DNA from: Hyphomicrobiales bacterium
GTDB taxonomy: Bacteria > Pseudomonadota > Alphaproteobacteria > Rhizobiales > Rhizobiaceae
DNA: 64,000 bases
Direction: 5' to 3'
NCBI GenBank assembly: GCA_900465685.1
Contig: UEGR01000014.1
Span: 207,926 to 271,925 of the forward strand
Every line of letters starts with the position of its first letter. Position 1 is the stretch's first letter. The notes beneath the pieces were generated by a model. That model did no database searches and was not told the origin of the DNA. It saw nothing but the letters and a program-made list of their open reading frames with translations. This document shows positions 31,076-41,018 of this stretch, one piece after another. A program made the translations under genes and the position numbers.

Positions 31076-31126
31076 AGCGGTTCCGGTGAAAACGGAATCG
31101 TGGAACCGCTCTAGCTATTTTTTATT
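31074..31126 (+). terminator. Palindrome with T-run after otsB
   Basis: Perfect 11-base arms AGAGCGGTTCC (31074-31084) and GGAACCGCTCT (31102-31112), then AGCTATTTTTTATT. It begins on the otsB stop codon. It has the form of an intrinsic terminator and also belongs to a repeated palindrome type (see 27134-27162). otsA may therefore have partial or separate transcription. Confidence 0.7.
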
Positions 31127-31127
31127 A

Positions 31128-31176
31128 CGCATTATCCTACGCAAAACCGCTACGCACTTTTGCTGGAAATGCTCTA
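31128..31176. repeat. 49-base intergenic repeat, copy 1
   Basis: Starts CGCATTATCCTACGC and ends TTGCTGGAAATGCTCTA. It is identical in length to 39932-39980 and differs at only three positions. Shorter relatives lie at 42839-42879 and 50098-50131. It sits between otsB and otsA. Confidence 0.8.
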
Positions 31177-31195
31177 ACTTTGAGAGGAGAGTGGA

Positions 31196-32575
31196 GTGGG
31201 ACGCCTTGTCGTGGTTTCCAACCGGGTGCCCTTGCCGGACAAGCAGGGGAAAGCACCGGCGGGAGGATTGGCCGTCGCCTTGCAGGCGGCTTTGAATGTG
31301 CGCGGCGGGGTCTGGTTTGGCTGGTCCGGTGAAACGCTATCCGGCAGGCAAACACACCAGCTCGAAACGAAGCAGGTAGGGCCGATCAGCTACGCGCTGT
31401 TGAGCCTGCAAAAGAAAGATATTGACGAATATTACGCTGGCTTCGCCAACCGAATGTTGTGGCCGCTTTGTCATTACCGGCTCGACCTGATCGATTATAC
31501 CCGTAAGGACATGGCGGGTTATTTTCGTGTCAACCGGTTGTTCGCGCAGCAATTGTTGCCGCTGCTTGAGCCGGACGACATCATCTGGGTGCATGATTAT
31601 CACCTGATCCCGCTGGCCGAAGAGCTGCGGCGCTGCGGTGTAGAAAATCGCATCGGCTTTTTCATGCATATTCCCTGGCCACCGGCTGATCTGCTTTTGA
31701 CGCTGCCGGTGCATGAGGCGATCATTCGCGGCTTGACGGCCTATGATCTCGTCGGGTTTCAGACTGAAAACGATGTCGAGAATTTCATCAGTGGTTTGCG
31801 GCGCGAAAAGATCGGCAAACAGATCGAACCTCGCCGCTTCGAAGCGTTCGGGCGTAGTTTCAGCGTGGACAGTTTCGGCATCGGTATCGAAACGGAGATG
31901 TTTGCCGAGATCGCCAGCAAGACCCAGAACAGCCCATCCGTAAAGCGCATGTGCGCCAGCATGAGCGGGCGCGATCTGATCATCGGCGTCGACAGGCTGG
32001 ATTATTCCAAGGGGATTACCTATCGGCTCGAAGCGTTCGAGCATTTCATGAAAATCGATCCGGTCAATCGCGGCAATGTCACCTTCTTGCAGGTAACGCC
32101 GAAGTCGCGAACCGAGGTGCCGGAATATAAGGCGATGCAGCGGGAGGTGGCGGAAATGGCCGGGCGCATCAATGGCGCCAATGCGACCTTCGACTGGACG
32201 CCGATCCGCTATATCAACCGGTCTCTCAACCGCGATGTTCTGGCCGGGCTTTATCGCCTGTCAAAGGTGGGGCTGGTCACGCCTTTGCGTGATGGCATGA
32301 ACCTCGTGGCAAAGGAATATGTCGCGGCGCAAGACCCGGATGATCCGGGTGTGCTTGTGCTGTCACGCTTTGCTGGTGCTGCGCAGGAACTGGACGGCGC
32401 GGTGCTGGTCAATCCCTATGACACGGAAGCGGTGGCCTATGCGATAGCGCGTGCGCTCTCCATGCAATTGGAGGAGCGGCAGGAGCGCTTTAACGGCATG
32501 ATAGATTTTCTGAAAACCCACGACGTCACACGATGGTGCGACGATTTTCTGGCGCGGCTTGCGCCAGAGAAATAG
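31196..32575 (+). CDS. otsA: Trehalose-6-phosphate synthase
   Basis: 459 residues, GT20 family, starting with GTG at 31196 after GAGAGGAGAG. Substrate-binding parts are [53 protein letters not shown] and [17 protein letters not shown]. It makes trehalose 6-phosphate from UDP-glucose and glucose 6-phosphate. OtsB completes synthesis. Slightly shorter than E. coli OtsA (474). Confidence 0.93.
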   Translation: MGRLVVVSNRVPLPDKQGKAPAGGLAVALQAALNVRGGVWFGWSGETLSGRQTHQLETKQVGPISYALLSLQKKDIDEYYAGFANRMLWPLCHYRLDLIDYTRKDMAGYFRVNRLFAQQLLPLLEPDDIIWVHDYHLIPLAEELRRCGVENRIGFFMHIPWPPADLLLTLPVHEAIIRGLTAYDLVGFQTENDVENFISGLRREKIGKQIEPRRFEAFGRSFSVDSFGIGIETEMFAEIASKTQNSPSVKRMCASMSGRDLIIGVDRLDYSKGITYRLEAFEHFMKIDPVNRGNVTFLQVTPKSRTEVPEYKAMQREVAEMAGRINGANATFDWTPIRYINRSLNRDVLAGLYRLSKVGLVTPLRDGMNLVAKEYVAAQDPDDPGVLVLSRFAGAAQELDGAVLVNPYDTEAVAYAIARALSMQLEERQERFNGMIDFLKTHDVTRWCDDFLARLAPEK

Positions 32576-32578
32576 GCA

Positions 32579-32609
32579 ACAGCTTGCGCCCGAAACAGGC
32601 GCAAGCTGT
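32579..32609. terminator. Bidirectional terminator between otsA and the kbaZ-like gene
   Basis: Perfect 12-base arms ACAGCTTGCGCC (32579-32590) and GGCGCAAGCTGT (32598-32609) with a CGAAACA loop, then TCTTGAAATTT. It lies between convergent genes. Confidence 0.85.
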
Positions 32610-32618
32610 TCTTGAAAT

Positions 32619-33899
32619 TTAGGCTACAGCCTTGCCGTAAGTGCGCACGACATTGCGGACGGCTTCCACCATCAGCGCATGCGGCGTTGCTTCAACGTCA
32701 CCGGAGGCAACAGCCGGATAAAGCGTGCCCAGATACTGGCTGATCAGCGTTTCCGGTATCTTGCGACCTTCCAGACGCTTCAAAAGTGCATCCACAGCAG
32801 CGGTTGCCACCGGGTGCGGCCAGTAATAGCGGATGCGGTCGCTATAGGAGAAATGGCGTTGCAGACGCAGTTCTTCCGCATCGCCATGGTAGTATTTTTC
32901 CCAGTTCTTCGGCTCGGCCAGAAGCAGGGCTTCCATTTTGCCGCGCAGGGTTTCTTCTTCCGGCAGCTTGTCGAGGAAAGCCGCAATCTGGTCGAGACCG
33001 TAAAGCGCCTCGCGCAGTGCAAAAGTCAGGCCGGGGCCGACTTTCAGAATGGCGAAGCCGTCGTGAACGAGATCGGAAAGCGCTTCCACCGGCTGATAAT
33101 CGGTCGAATGTGCTTCAAAGACGAATTGCGGCATTTCGCTGAGAACGCCGCTCAGCGCCGTCGCCTTTTCGCTGTTGTAGAAGACCACATTTTCGTTACC
33201 GAATTCGACGCCCGGCTGCACCACAACGCCGATGGCGCGGGCAAAGGCGTCTTCCAGTCCGAGTGCTGCGAAAGCCTTGCGGTGAATGGCGACTGTTTCG
33301 ACCGCCGCGCCTGGCTTGGTCAGTTCCAGCTCTTCGATTTCTTCCATCGCACCGCCGGGAATCGGCACTTCGGTGCCGATGATATAAACCGGCAGGTCGT
33401 AGCCGGCTTCACGGGCTGCGGCTTCGGAAACCTTAGCCAGACGCGCGGCGCGCTCGGCGGTCACGGCATCAGGCAGTGCAACCGGTTCGCCAGCGCAGCC
33501 CATCGACGTGTCGAGATGGATCTTGGTGAAGCCTGCGCGCACGAAGGCATCGATCATGATATCCGATTTCAGCAGGGCTTCTTCGGCAGGCAGATGCTTC
33601 CACGGGTTCGGGCCGAGATGGTCGCCACCCAGAATGAGCCGCTTGGTGTCGAAGCCGACGCGAGCCGCGATGTCTTCCACAAAGCGGCGGAAGTCAGCAG
33701 GCGTCATGCCCGTATAGCCGCCGTCCTGATTGACCTGATTGCAGGTGGCCTCGATCAGCACGTCCGTGCTGGTCGCGATGCCTTCAAGAAGAGCGGCCTC
33801 AATCACCAGAGGATGCGCAGAGCAGATCGACGTGATGCCGCCGCGAGTTCCGCTGGCGTAACGGGCGGGAAGTGCGCTCAGAACGTTCGTGCTGCTCAT
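32619..33899 (-). CDS. KbaZ/GatZ-family protein, probable D-tagatose 6-phosphate 4-epimerase
   Basis: 426 residues of the tagatose-bisphosphate aldolase non-catalytic-subunit family: LIEATCNQVNQDGGYTGM, LGGDHLGPNPW, HLDTSMGCAG, FEAHSTDYQP and LKVGPGLTFALREAL. No GatY/KbaY aldolase partner is in the window. In Agrobacterium a homologue next to a tagatose kinase was shown to epimerise D-tagatose 6-phosphate to fructose 6-phosphate; the same neighbourhood here favours that function. It overlaps the PfkB kinase gene by 4 bases and is last in the operon. Confidence 0.82.
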   Translation of the reverse strand: MSSTNVLSALPARYASGTRGGITSICSAHPLVIEAALLEGIATSTDVLIEATCNQVNQDGGYTGMTPADFRRFVEDIAARVGFDTKRLILGGDHLGPNPWKHLPAEEALLKSDIMIDAFVRAGFTKIHLDTSMGCAGEPVALPDAVTAERAARLAKVSEAAAREAGYDLPVYIIGTEVPIPGGAMEEIEELELTKPGAAVETVAIHRKAFAALGLEDAFARAIGVVVQPGVEFGNENVVFYNSEKATALSGVLSEMPQFVFEAHSTDYQPVEALSDLVHDGFAILKVGPGLTFALREALYGLDQIAAFLDKLPEEETLRGKMEALLLAEPKNWEKYYHGDAEELRLQRHFSYSDRIRYYWPHPVATAAVDALLKRLEGRKIPETLISQYLGTLYPAVASGDVEATPHALMVEAVRNVVRTYGKAVA

Positions 33900-34843
33900 G
33901 CTGGAACTCCGTTTTTCTGAAGGAAGGCTTCAATTTCGGCCATGGTCGAGGTGCCCTCCATTGGCCCTTTGACACCAACGGCGCGTGCGCCGGTGGCGTT
34001 GGCGATGACAAGAGCTTCCTTCGGGGCCATGTCGCGCAGCCAGCAGGTGATGAATGCCGCGCCAAAACTGTCGCCTGCTCCGGTTGGGTCGATTTCATCG
34101 ACCTTGAAAGCAGGTGCGAAAACTTCGCCAGACTGGTCGAAATAGCTTGCGCCTTCAGCGCCGCGCTTGATCACTACGGCTTTGATACCGCGGGCCAGCA
34201 GTTCTTCTACGGCAGCCTTTTCCTCGGTCGCCTTGGTGAAGAGGAAGATTTCCGGGCCGCTTGGCATGAACAGGTCTGTGTTTTCCAGCGCATGGGCCAG
34301 TGCCTGGCGCATGCCCGGCAGTTCCAGCATTTCCTTGCGGATATTCGGGTCGAAGGACACTGTGCCGCCCTTCGCCTTGATGCGGATTGTCGCCTCGTGG
34401 ATCGCCGAAACAATGCCGTCGGAGAACAGGGCCGAACCCATGATATGCAGGTGATCGGCGGTCTCGATCAGCTTTTCGGCTTCTGGTGTCAGGCCGATGG
34501 CGCTGCATGCGCTGTGCTTGATATTGAAGATGAAATCGCGATTGCCATCCGGGCGATAACGCACGAAGGCGCTGCCGGTGGCGGCTGTCGGATGTACGCC
34601 AATGGCCGAAACATCCACGCCGTCTTTTTGCAGGCGCTCAACATTGAGTGCGCCGAAATCGTCATTGCCGACTGCACTGACCATGCCGCAAGGCTGACCC
34701 ATTTTGGCCGCCTGATCGATGAAGATCGCAGGCGCGCCGGAAGCGAACGGGCCGATCAACGGGATGGCGGACTTGAAACCGTTGCCGGTTTCTACGGCCA
34801 TGATCTCGACGACGATTTCGCCGATGGTGATGATCTTTTTCAT
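33896..34843 (-). CDS. PfkB-family sugar kinase, probable tagatose kinase
   Basis: 315 residues from the ATG at 34843 (a GTG three codons earlier is possible). Ribokinase fold: N-terminal glycines in IGPFASGAPAIFIDQAAKMG, and the C-terminal DPTGAGDSFGAAF with the catalytic Asp. In an operon with an RbsABC-type importer and a KbaZ-family gene, the natural substrate is D-tagatose or a similar ketohexose. Specificity is inferred. Overlaps the next gene by 4 bases. Confidence 0.82.
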   Translation of the reverse strand: MKKIITIGEIVVEIMAVETGNGFKSAIPLIGPFASGAPAIFIDQAAKMGQPCGMVSAVGNDDFGALNVERLQKDGVDVSAIGVHPTAATGSAFVRYRPDGNRDFIFNIKHSACSAIGLTPEAEKLIETADHLHIMGSALFSDGIVSAIHEATIRIKAKGGTVSFDPNIRKEMLELPGMRQALAHALENTDLFMPSGPEIFLFTKATEEKAAVEELLARGIKAVVIKRGAEGASYFDQSGEVFAPAFKVDEIDPTGAGDSFGAAFITCWLRDMAPKEALVIANATGARAVGVKGPMEGTSTMAEIEAFLQKNGVPA

Positions 34844-34857
34844 AAGCTGCACCGCGA

Positions 34858-35853
34858 TTACGTACGAACGGATTTCGAGCGCACATCGAGCCAGACCGCG
34901 ACCAGAATGACCACGCCCTTGACGATGAGCTGATAGAAGTAAGGCACCGACAGCATGTTCATGCCGTTATTGATGACACCGATGATAAGCGCGCCGAGAA
35001 TGGTGCCGACCATGGTGCCGACGCCGCCAGCAAGCGAGGTGCCGCCCAGCACGACCGCCGCAATGGCGTCGAGTTCGTAGCCCATGCCCGCATTGGTCTG
35101 CGCCGAGGACAGACGCGACGACAGGAGAATGCCGCTTATCGCCGCCATGACGCCCGAAAGCATGAAGACGATGATCTTGATGCGGTCGACACGGATGCCC
35201 GAATAGATCGCCGCTTCCTTGTTGCCGCCCGACAGATAGATGCGGCGGCCGAAAACGGTCTTCGACAGCAGGATATAGTTGAAGATGAACAGGACGCCGA
35301 CGATCCAGATGATGATCGGCAGGCCGAGCCAGTTTTCCGAACCGATGGCGAGCCATGTGTCATTTTCGATGATTTCAGGTGCGCCATTGGTCGGCAGGCT
35401 GACCATGCCGCGATAGATGCCCATTGTTGCGACCGTCACGATGAAGGATGGCAGCATCAGCTTTGCCGAAAGCACACCATTCAGTCCGCCCATGATGGCG
35501 CCCGCTGCAAGCGTGAAAACAACAGTCGGTACGAAGCCGAAGCCCATGGCAAAGGCTTGCGCCGCCACCATACCGGAAACCGCGATGATAGAACCGATCG
35601 ACAGGTCGATTTCGCCGAGCAGGATCACATAGGTCATGCCATAGGCGGCAACGGCGATCACCGCCACCTGCTGCATGATGTTCATGAAGTTGTTGAAGGC
35701 GAGAAAGCGCGGGTTCAACACTGCGAAGACCACGCAGAGCACGGCCAGCGAGATGATGATGCCGCCATATTGGCGGATCAGCGGAGAGCTGAAAAGCGAA
35801 CGGCGGACTTCCGCGTCCACGGCTTTCTTCTGAAGATTTTGTGCGTTGCTCAT
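34858..35853 (-). CDS. RbsC-type ABC sugar permease
   Basis: 331 residues, about eight to ten membrane segments, with the family hallmark AYGMTYVILLGEIDLSIGSIIAVSG and GGTSLAGGVGTMVGTILGALI. It forms the homodimeric channel of a ribose-class importer. The ATG overlaps the RbsA-type stop by 4 bases. Confidence 0.87.
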   Translation of the reverse strand: MSNAQNLQKKAVDAEVRRSLFSSPLIRQYGGIIISLAVLCVVFAVLNPRFLAFNNFMNIMQQVAVIAVAAYGMTYVILLGEIDLSIGSIIAVSGMVAAQAFAMGFGFVPTVVFTLAAGAIMGGLNGVLSAKLMLPSFIVTVATMGIYRGMVSLPTNGAPEIIENDTWLAIGSENWLGLPIIIWIVGVLFIFNYILLSKTVFGRRIYLSGGNKEAAIYSGIRVDRIKIIVFMLSGVMAAISGILLSSRLSSAQTNAGMGYELDAIAAVVLGGTSLAGGVGTMVGTILGALIIGVINNGMNMLSVPYFYQLIVKGVVILVAVWLDVRSKSVRT

Positions 35854-37394
35854 ATGTGCATTCCTGCTGCGTAGCTCATGACGGTTTCAGGCGTGAGGCC
35901 ATCGGCATCGACAATGGCAGCGACATGCTTGTTATGCATGACGGCCACACGGTCGCTGAGACCCAGCACTTCCGGCAATTCGGAGGAAACCATCAGGATC
36001 GCCGCGCCATTGGCGGCAAGTTCACGGATGATGCGATAGATTTCGAATTTCGCGCCAACGTCGACGCCGCGCGTCGGTTCGTCGAGAATGAGGATGCGCG
36101 GCTTTGTCTGCAGCCACTTTGCCAGCACGATTTTCTGCTGGTTGCCGCCGCTGAGCGATCCGGCAACCGTGTCGATGGATGCTGTCTTGATGGCAAGGCG
36201 CAGCACTTCCGCCTTGGCGGCGGAGCGCTCTGCTTTGGAGCGCATCAGGCCGAAAGGCCCCGCTAGCTGTCCGAGCCCAACCATGTTGATGTTGCGCTCA
36301 ACACTATGCGGAAGAACAAGACCTTCTTCCTTGCGATTCTCGGTCACGAAAGCAATGCCATTGCGAATGGCATCGGTCGGTGAGGAAAGGGTGATGACCT
36401 CGCCATCGAGCCGGATTTCGCCGGTTGGACGCAACATCCCGAACAGCGCCTTCATCACATCGGAACGGCCAGAACCGACCAGCCCGAACAGCCCGAGAAC
36501 TTCGCCCGGCTTCACATTGATGGTGACGTCATGAAATTTACCCGGCACGGAGAGGTTCTTCGTCGCCAGAATCGGCGGAACGTTTTCCGAGGGACGCGGC
36601 GCTTCACGCGGCGGGTAGATATCGTTCATCTCGCGACCAACCATCAGCGCGATCAGTCGGTCGATGCTGGTTTCGCTCTTTTCGGCGGTCGTGACATATT
36701 CGCCATCGCGGACAACCGTAATGTCGTCGGAAAGCCGCATGATTTCTTCCATGCGGTGCGAAATATAGATGACGGCAGTGCCCTTCGCTTTCAGCCGCTC
36801 GATGATCGAAAACAGAATTTCCGCTTCGCTGTCGGACAGCGACGAGGTCGGCTCATCCAGAATGACGACGTCAGCAGGCTGGCTCAATCCCTTGGCGATT
36901 TCGACGAGCTGGCGCTGGGCAATCGAAAGATCGCCGACCTTGGCGCGCGGATCGACCGGAAGTCCGAGATCGGCAACAAGCCTGGTCGCTTCCGCGTTCA
37001 GCTCGCGCTCGCGGATAAAGCCGAAGCGGCTTGGCTCGTGGTTCGCGAAAATATTCTCGGCAACGGTCAGGTTGCGGGAGAGGCTCAATTCCTGAAAGAC
37101 GATGGCGATGCCACTGGCGCGTGCGTCGCGCGGATTCTTTGGCGCATAGGCTGCGCCTTTAAGCAGAATGGTGCCGGAGGTTGGCTTGAACACGCCGGCC
37201 AGAATCTTCATCAGCGTAGATTTGCCGGCACCGTTTTCGCCGAGCAGCGTATGCACGCGACCGCGACGCACGGTCAGGTTCATGCGCTTCAGCGCGATGA
37301 CTGGGCCGAAAGATTTCGCGACATCGCGAATTTCCAGAACCGTATCTGCTGCCGTCTTCTGTTCGGATTTGGTGGCTGTCACAGGATCTGTCAC
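35850..37394 (-). CDS. RbsA-type ABC sugar ATPase with two nucleotide-binding domains
   Basis: 514 residues from the GTG at 37394, chosen because GGAGG lies eight bases upstream (37403-37407 on the plus strand). The frame stays open to a GTG at 37433 with no clear ribosome site. First domain: Walker A GENGAGKST, signature LSIAQRQ, Walker B VVILDEPTSSL. Second domain: degenerate Walker A GLVGSGRS, signature LSGGNQQK, Walker B ILILDEPTRGVD. This asymmetry is normal for the family. Confidence 0.86.
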   Translation of the reverse strand: MTDPVTATKSEQKTAADTVLEIRDVAKSFGPVIALKRMNLTVRRGRVHTLLGENGAGKSTLMKILAGVFKPTSGTILLKGAAYAPKNPRDARASGIAIVFQELSLSRNLTVAENIFANHEPSRFGFIRERELNAEATRLVADLGLPVDPRAKVGDLSIAQRQLVEIAKGLSQPADVVILDEPTSSLSDSEAEILFSIIERLKAKGTAVIYISHRMEEIMRLSDDITVVRDGEYVTTAEKSETSIDRLIALMVGREMNDIYPPREAPRPSENVPPILATKNLSVPGKFHDVTINVKPGEVLGLFGLVGSGRSDVMKALFGMLRPTGEIRLDGEVITLSSPTDAIRNGIAFVTENRKEEGLVLPHSVERNINMVGLGQLAGPFGLMRSKAERSAAKAEVLRLAIKTASIDTVAGSLSGGNQQKIVLAKWLQTKPRILILDEPTRGVDVGAKFEIYRIIRELAANGAAILMVSSELPEVLGLSDRVAVMHNKHVAAIVDADGLTPETVMSYAAGMHI

Positions 37395-37482
37395 TTTTGA
37401 GGCCTCCACGCTCCGTTTGCTGCAGTCTGTCACGAACCGGATGTTACCGGGATCGCACAGTGCTGCTGTCTAAAGGGATGCG

Positions 37483-37520
37483 GTGGCGGCTCGGAAAGGG
37501 GAGGCTTTCCTGGCCGCCAC
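37483..37520 (-). terminator. Intercistronic hairpin between binding-protein and ATPase genes
   Basis: Arms GTGGCGGC (37483-37490) and GCCGCCAC (37513-37520) with an inner GGAAAG/CTTTCC. A second inverted repeat, CAGCGAC/GTCGCTG, is at 37535-37558. They lie just after the binding-protein gene and probably stabilise its message or partly stop transcription. Confidence 0.65.
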
Positions 37521-37570
37521 ACGCTGAAAGGAAACAGCGACTGGGAGGAGTGTCGCTGCTTCACGCGGTC

Positions 37571-38473
37571 TTACTTGGTTTCGCCGTCCTTGGTGACGAC
37601 GCCCGGAACGATCGGCTGCTTGTCCGGAACGCTCTCGCCCTTGATGACCTTGGCAGCGGTTTCAACCGCAACCTTGCCCATCTGGTCCGGATACTGTGCG
37701 ATAACGCCGACCATGATCGGGTCGTTCTTCACGGCGTTGCGGGCTTCTTCCATGCCGTCGAAGCCGATCACCTTCACTTGGTTTTCGAGCTTGGCAGCCT
37801 TCACGGCCGATGCGGCAGCAAGTGCAGCATCGTCGCCGAAGCCGAAGATGCCGACGATATCCGGATTGGCCTGCAGGATGTTCTGCGCGGTGGCCAGAGC
37901 TTCCGGACGGGTGATGCCCGGCTGGATCGCCACGATCTTGATGTCCGGGTACTTGGCGATGCCCTTCTTGAAACCTTCAATGCGGTCAACAACCGACTGA
38001 ACCGTCGGATAGTCGATGACGGCGACATTGCCCTTTTCGCCGATGGTCTTGGCCATCAGCTCGGCCGCGCGTTCGCCACCGGCAAAGTTGTCGGTGCCGA
38101 CGAAGGACGTCACGTCGACATTGTTTGCAGGCACGTCGACGGTGATGACCTTGATGCCAGCCTTTTCAGCCTTGTTGATGGCCGAGCGAACGCCCTTGCT
38201 GTCAACCGGCGAAATGATGATGACGTCGACGCCCTTGGTGATGAAATCTTCCACATCGGCGAGCTGCTTGCTCAGATCCTGATTGGCGATGGAGATTTCG
38301 AGCGGCACGTTTTCTGCCTGCGCTTCCTTCTTCATCGCTTCAGCGAGCGAGATGTAGAAAGGATGCTGCTGGGTGAGAAGCGATGCGCCAACACCTTCGG
38401 CAGAGGCAACGCCTGCCATCATGGCTAGAGCGACGCCGGAAAAGAGAATACGGCCGAGAGAATTGCGAAACAT
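37571..38473 (-). CDS. RbsB-type periplasmic sugar-binding protein
   Basis: 300 residues. Signal peptide MFRNSLGRILFSGVALAMMA, cleaved after about residue 25 (ASA). Then a type I periplasmic-binding fold: GASLLTQQHPFYISLAEAMK, GVDVIIISPVDSKGV and VKVIGFDGMEEARNAV. First gene of the five-gene importer/kinase operon. Ribosome site GGAGGAA before the ATG at 38473. Confidence 0.87.
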   Translation of the reverse strand: MFRNSLGRILFSGVALAMMAGVASAEGVGASLLTQQHPFYISLAEAMKKEAQAENVPLEISIANQDLSKQLADVEDFITKGVDVIIISPVDSKGVRSAINKAEKAGIKVITVDVPANNVDVTSFVGTDNFAGGERAAELMAKTIGEKGNVAVIDYPTVQSVVDRIEGFKKGIAKYPDIKIVAIQPGITRPEALATAQNILQANPDIVGIFGFGDDAALAAASAVKAAKLENQVKVIGFDGMEEARNAVKNDPIMVGVIAQYPDQMGKVAVETAAKVIKGESVPDKQPIVPGVVTKDGETK

Positions 38474-38884
38474 GATTTCCTCCGAATGAACCGGCGCTTG
38501 CCGGGCTGTCCTTCTAACAGGGACATGAATGATGACTTACCTGCTGGTTTATCGGACCGTTGCATTTTGCGTCAGTCTTCAAACCTCCCGGAAGGGCAGG
38601 TGCCTTCAGCTCATTATCGAGCTTCTCTAGACATGATGGAGCTTGTTCAACGTGTCAATATATAATTTTCCACGTGTAAAATTTATAACGATTTAAATTT
38701 GCCTATAGAGTATCAAATCCCGGTCGACCAGCGGGGCCTATCAGATTTTTTCGACAGATTGGGCATCTCTGTCGATGAAATTCAAGTTGCTTCTGCGAAG
38801 AAAAAAATTTACGCATGAAAAGATATTGAGGCGTGGAGTGAGCGTCTAGGCACCCGGTCGGGGATAGCCCGAGGAAAGCGGAGC
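38474..38884. promoter_or_regulatory. Divergent control region of the RbsB-type operon and its LacI gene
   Basis: 411 bases without a gene, AT-rich in the middle (about 38640-38820). It contains the palindrome at 38664-38683 listed separately. Both operon promoters must lie here. Confidence 0.6.
38664..38683. promoter_or_regulatory. Probable LacI-family operator
   Basis: AATTTTC-CACGTG-TAAAATT, a 20-base palindrome with one mismatched pair around CACGTG. It is closely related to the palindrome at 41426-41448, which lies beside the paralogous LacI gene. It sits in the gap between the RbsB-type gene and the LacI regulator. Confidence 0.65.
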
Positions 38885-39916
38885 ATGGCTGAAAACAAGA
38901 TCAGGACGATGGAGGAGTTCGCTGTGGCGAGCGGTTTGTCGCGTCCTACGGTCTCGAAATATTTCGATAATCCTGAAAGCGTAAAGCCTTCGACGCGGGC
39001 TCGCATCGAGAAGGCGCTGAAGGATCACAACTATCAGCCCAATATTTTTGCCGTCAGTCTCAACCGCAAGAAGCCGAAAAATATCGGCGTCATCGTTCCG
39101 CATATTTCAGATCCGTTCTACGCCGAAATCATTCGCCAGATTGAATTGCGATGCCTCGCCGAAGGTTACTGGACCATCGTTCTGTCGTCGCATGGCGAGC
39201 GCAAGCTTGAAGCACGCGCCATGCGCTCGCTGATGGCTCTCAAGATCGCCGGTGTCCTGATGGCGCCGCTCGGTTTCGAAACCGACACCAAGCTTCTGAC
39301 CAGCCTTTCCGATTCCATGCCCGTGGTGTTTCTGGACAGCCGTATCGGCGAGGATCAACCCTTTGTAGGCACCGACAACCGGGTCAGCATTGGCAATATC
39401 ACGGAATATCTGTGCCGGACCGGCGAGCATCCCTGTTTTCTGGAAATGCCTGCCGTCAACCAGAACGCGCTTGAGCGCCGCGCGGCCTATATCGCCACGA
39501 TGGAACGACTCGGTATCGAGCCCATCGTTTTGCCGATGACGCCAAAAAACTGGAGTTTTGAAGAGCTTGGCTATCAGGAGGCGGGCCGTATTCTCGATCG
39601 CGGCGGTTTCCCGACCCGCACGGTTCTCTGCGCCAATGATCGTCTGGCCTTCGGTGTGATTTCAGCCGCTTTTGAGCGCAGACGTCATGTTGGACGGGAA
39701 GAAGGCAGCGATCTGCGGGTTGCCGGACACGACGATCATCCGCTCAGCCGCTTCACCTGCCCGCCTTTGACGACGGTTGCCCAGGATTACCGCCAGATCG
39801 CACAGCTTGGGCTGGATATGCTGTTCTCACGCATTAACGAACAGGACAGCAGCGCCGCAACCGGCGAGGATATCCGCTATCTCGACAGCCATCTGATCAT
39901 GCGCAGTTCGGCCTGA
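38885..39916 (+). CDS. LacI-family regulator (likely of the RbsABC-type/kinase operon)
   Basis: 343 residues. HTH MEEFAVASGLSRPTVSKYFD (about residues 9-28) with hinge PSTRARIEKALKDHNYQPN, then a sugar-sensing domain (IGVIVPHISDPFYAEIIRQIE; VAGHDDHPLSRFTCPPLTTV). Divergent from the RbsB-type gene, so it probably represses that operon. It is a clear paralogue of the regulator at 39978-41018 along the whole length. Confidence 0.88.
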   Translation: MAENKIRTMEEFAVASGLSRPTVSKYFDNPESVKPSTRARIEKALKDHNYQPNIFAVSLNRKKPKNIGVIVPHISDPFYAEIIRQIELRCLAEGYWTIVLSSHGERKLEARAMRSLMALKIAGVLMAPLGFETDTKLLTSLSDSMPVVFLDSRIGEDQPFVGTDNRVSIGNITEYLCRTGEHPCFLEMPAVNQNALERRAAYIATMERLGIEPIVLPMTPKNWSFEELGYQEAGRILDRGGFPTRTVLCANDRLAFGVISAAFERRRHVGREEGSDLRVAGHDDHPLSRFTCPPLTTVAQDYRQIAQLGLDMLFSRINEQDSSAATGEDIRYLDSHLIMRSSA

Positions 39917-39931
39917 TAGGTTCTTTCCCGT

Positions 39932-39980
39932 CGCATTATCCTACGCAAAACCGCTTCACACTTTTGCTGGAAATGCTTTA
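39932..39980. repeat. 49-base intergenic repeat, copy 2
   Basis: Starts CGCATTATCCTACGC and ends TTGCTGGAAATGCTTTA. Three changes from the copy at 31128-31176. It lies between the two convergent LacI genes, and its last three bases are the stop codon of the minus-strand gene. Confidence 0.8.
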
Positions 39981-41018
39981 AGCCGACATTCTCAGCTTGA
40001 TTTCGGCATTCAGCAGGATGCGGTTGCTTTCAGGCAGTTCCAGTCGGTCTTCGGAATCTTCGCCCAAGGTGCGGAAAAGCAGCTCAATCGCCAGCCTGCC
40101 GATTTCGTTATAATCCTGCGCGACAGTGGTAAGCGGCGGGCAGGTATATTCCGACAGCGGATTGTTGTCGTGACCGGCAACGCGGATATCACAATCCTTG
40201 AGTCTACCGATTTTCAGCCCCGCCTGCCAGAGAGCCCCTGTAACACCAAAGGCGATGCGGTCGTTGGAGCAGAGCACCGTCGAGGTCGGAAAACTAGCCT
40301 TCTCGCGCATGATGCGGGCCGTCTGCTCGAAGGCATATTGTTCGAAATCCCAGCTACGGCTGGGTTCCAGTTCGATGATACGTGGCTCGTGACCGAGCTT
40401 TTCCATCGCAGTCGTATAGGCTTCGCGCCGCTTGATGGCGTTGTTGTTCACAATCGGCATCGAGAAATAGCAGGGCTCGCTGCCTGAGCGGCAGAGATAA
40501 TCCACGATCAGGTGGAAGGATTTCTGGTTGTCGGTGCCGACAAAGGGCGAGGTGCTGTCGAGTGGCGAGTCGACATAGACGATGGGGACGTCATCGGCGA
40601 GACGCGCCAGCGCGGAATGCTGCGATTGTTCACCAAGCGGGGCGATGATGGCGCCTGCGACATTGAGCGAGCGCAGCGTTTCAATCGCGCGCTTTTCCAG
40701 TTCCGGCTTGCCGTCCGACGACAGAACCACGGTCAAATAGCCACGCTGCTCGGCTAGCGTCTGCAGCCTGCGCGTCATCGCCATGTAGAAATGATCGAGC
40801 TGATTGGGAATGATGATTCCCAAAATTGTCGTGCGGCGACGATTAAGGTTCACCGCGAAAAGATTGGGCCGAAAGCCGGACTGCTTGACGGCCGCTTCTA
40901 TGATCTCGCGGGTCTTCGGGCGGACGGATGTTGGGTCGTTGAAATATTTGGAAACCGTGGGGCGAGACAGCCCGACGAATTCCGAAAAGTCTTCCATGGT
41001 GCGTATGGTTTTGCGCAC
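39978..41018 (-). CDS. LacI-family regulator (likely of the polyol operon)
   Basis: 346 residues. HTH MEDFSEFVGLSRPTVSKYFN, then effector domain ILGIIIPNQLDHFYMAMTRRLQ and RVAGHDNNPLSEYTCPPLTTVAQDY. Strongly similar to the LacI protein at 38885-39916, including the PPLTTVAQDY segment. Divergent from the smoE-type gene, so it probably controls the polyol importer and dehydrogenases. Confidence 0.88.
   Translation of the reverse strand: MRKTIRTMEDFSEFVGLSRPTVSKYFNDPTSVRPKTREIIEAAVKQSGFRPNLFAVNLNRRRTTILGIIIPNQLDHFYMAMTRRLQTLAEQRGYLTVVLSSDGKPELEKRAIETLRSLNVAGAIIAPLGEQSQHSALARLADDVPIVYVDSPLDSTSPFVGTDNQKSFHLIVDYLCRSGSEPCYFSMPIVNNNAIKRREAYTTAMEKLGHEPRIIELEPSRSWDFEQYAFEQTARIMREKASFPTSTVLCSNDRIAFGVTGALWQAGLKIGRLKDCDIRVAGHDNNPLSEYTCPPLTTVAQDYNEIGRLAIELLFRTLGEDSEDRLELPESNRILLNAEIKLRMSA

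Noticed and set aside
30305-31195. otsB and otsA as parts of a mobile element because of flanking palindromes
   Set aside because: The palindromes are short intergenic repeats; no transposase or target duplication is visible.
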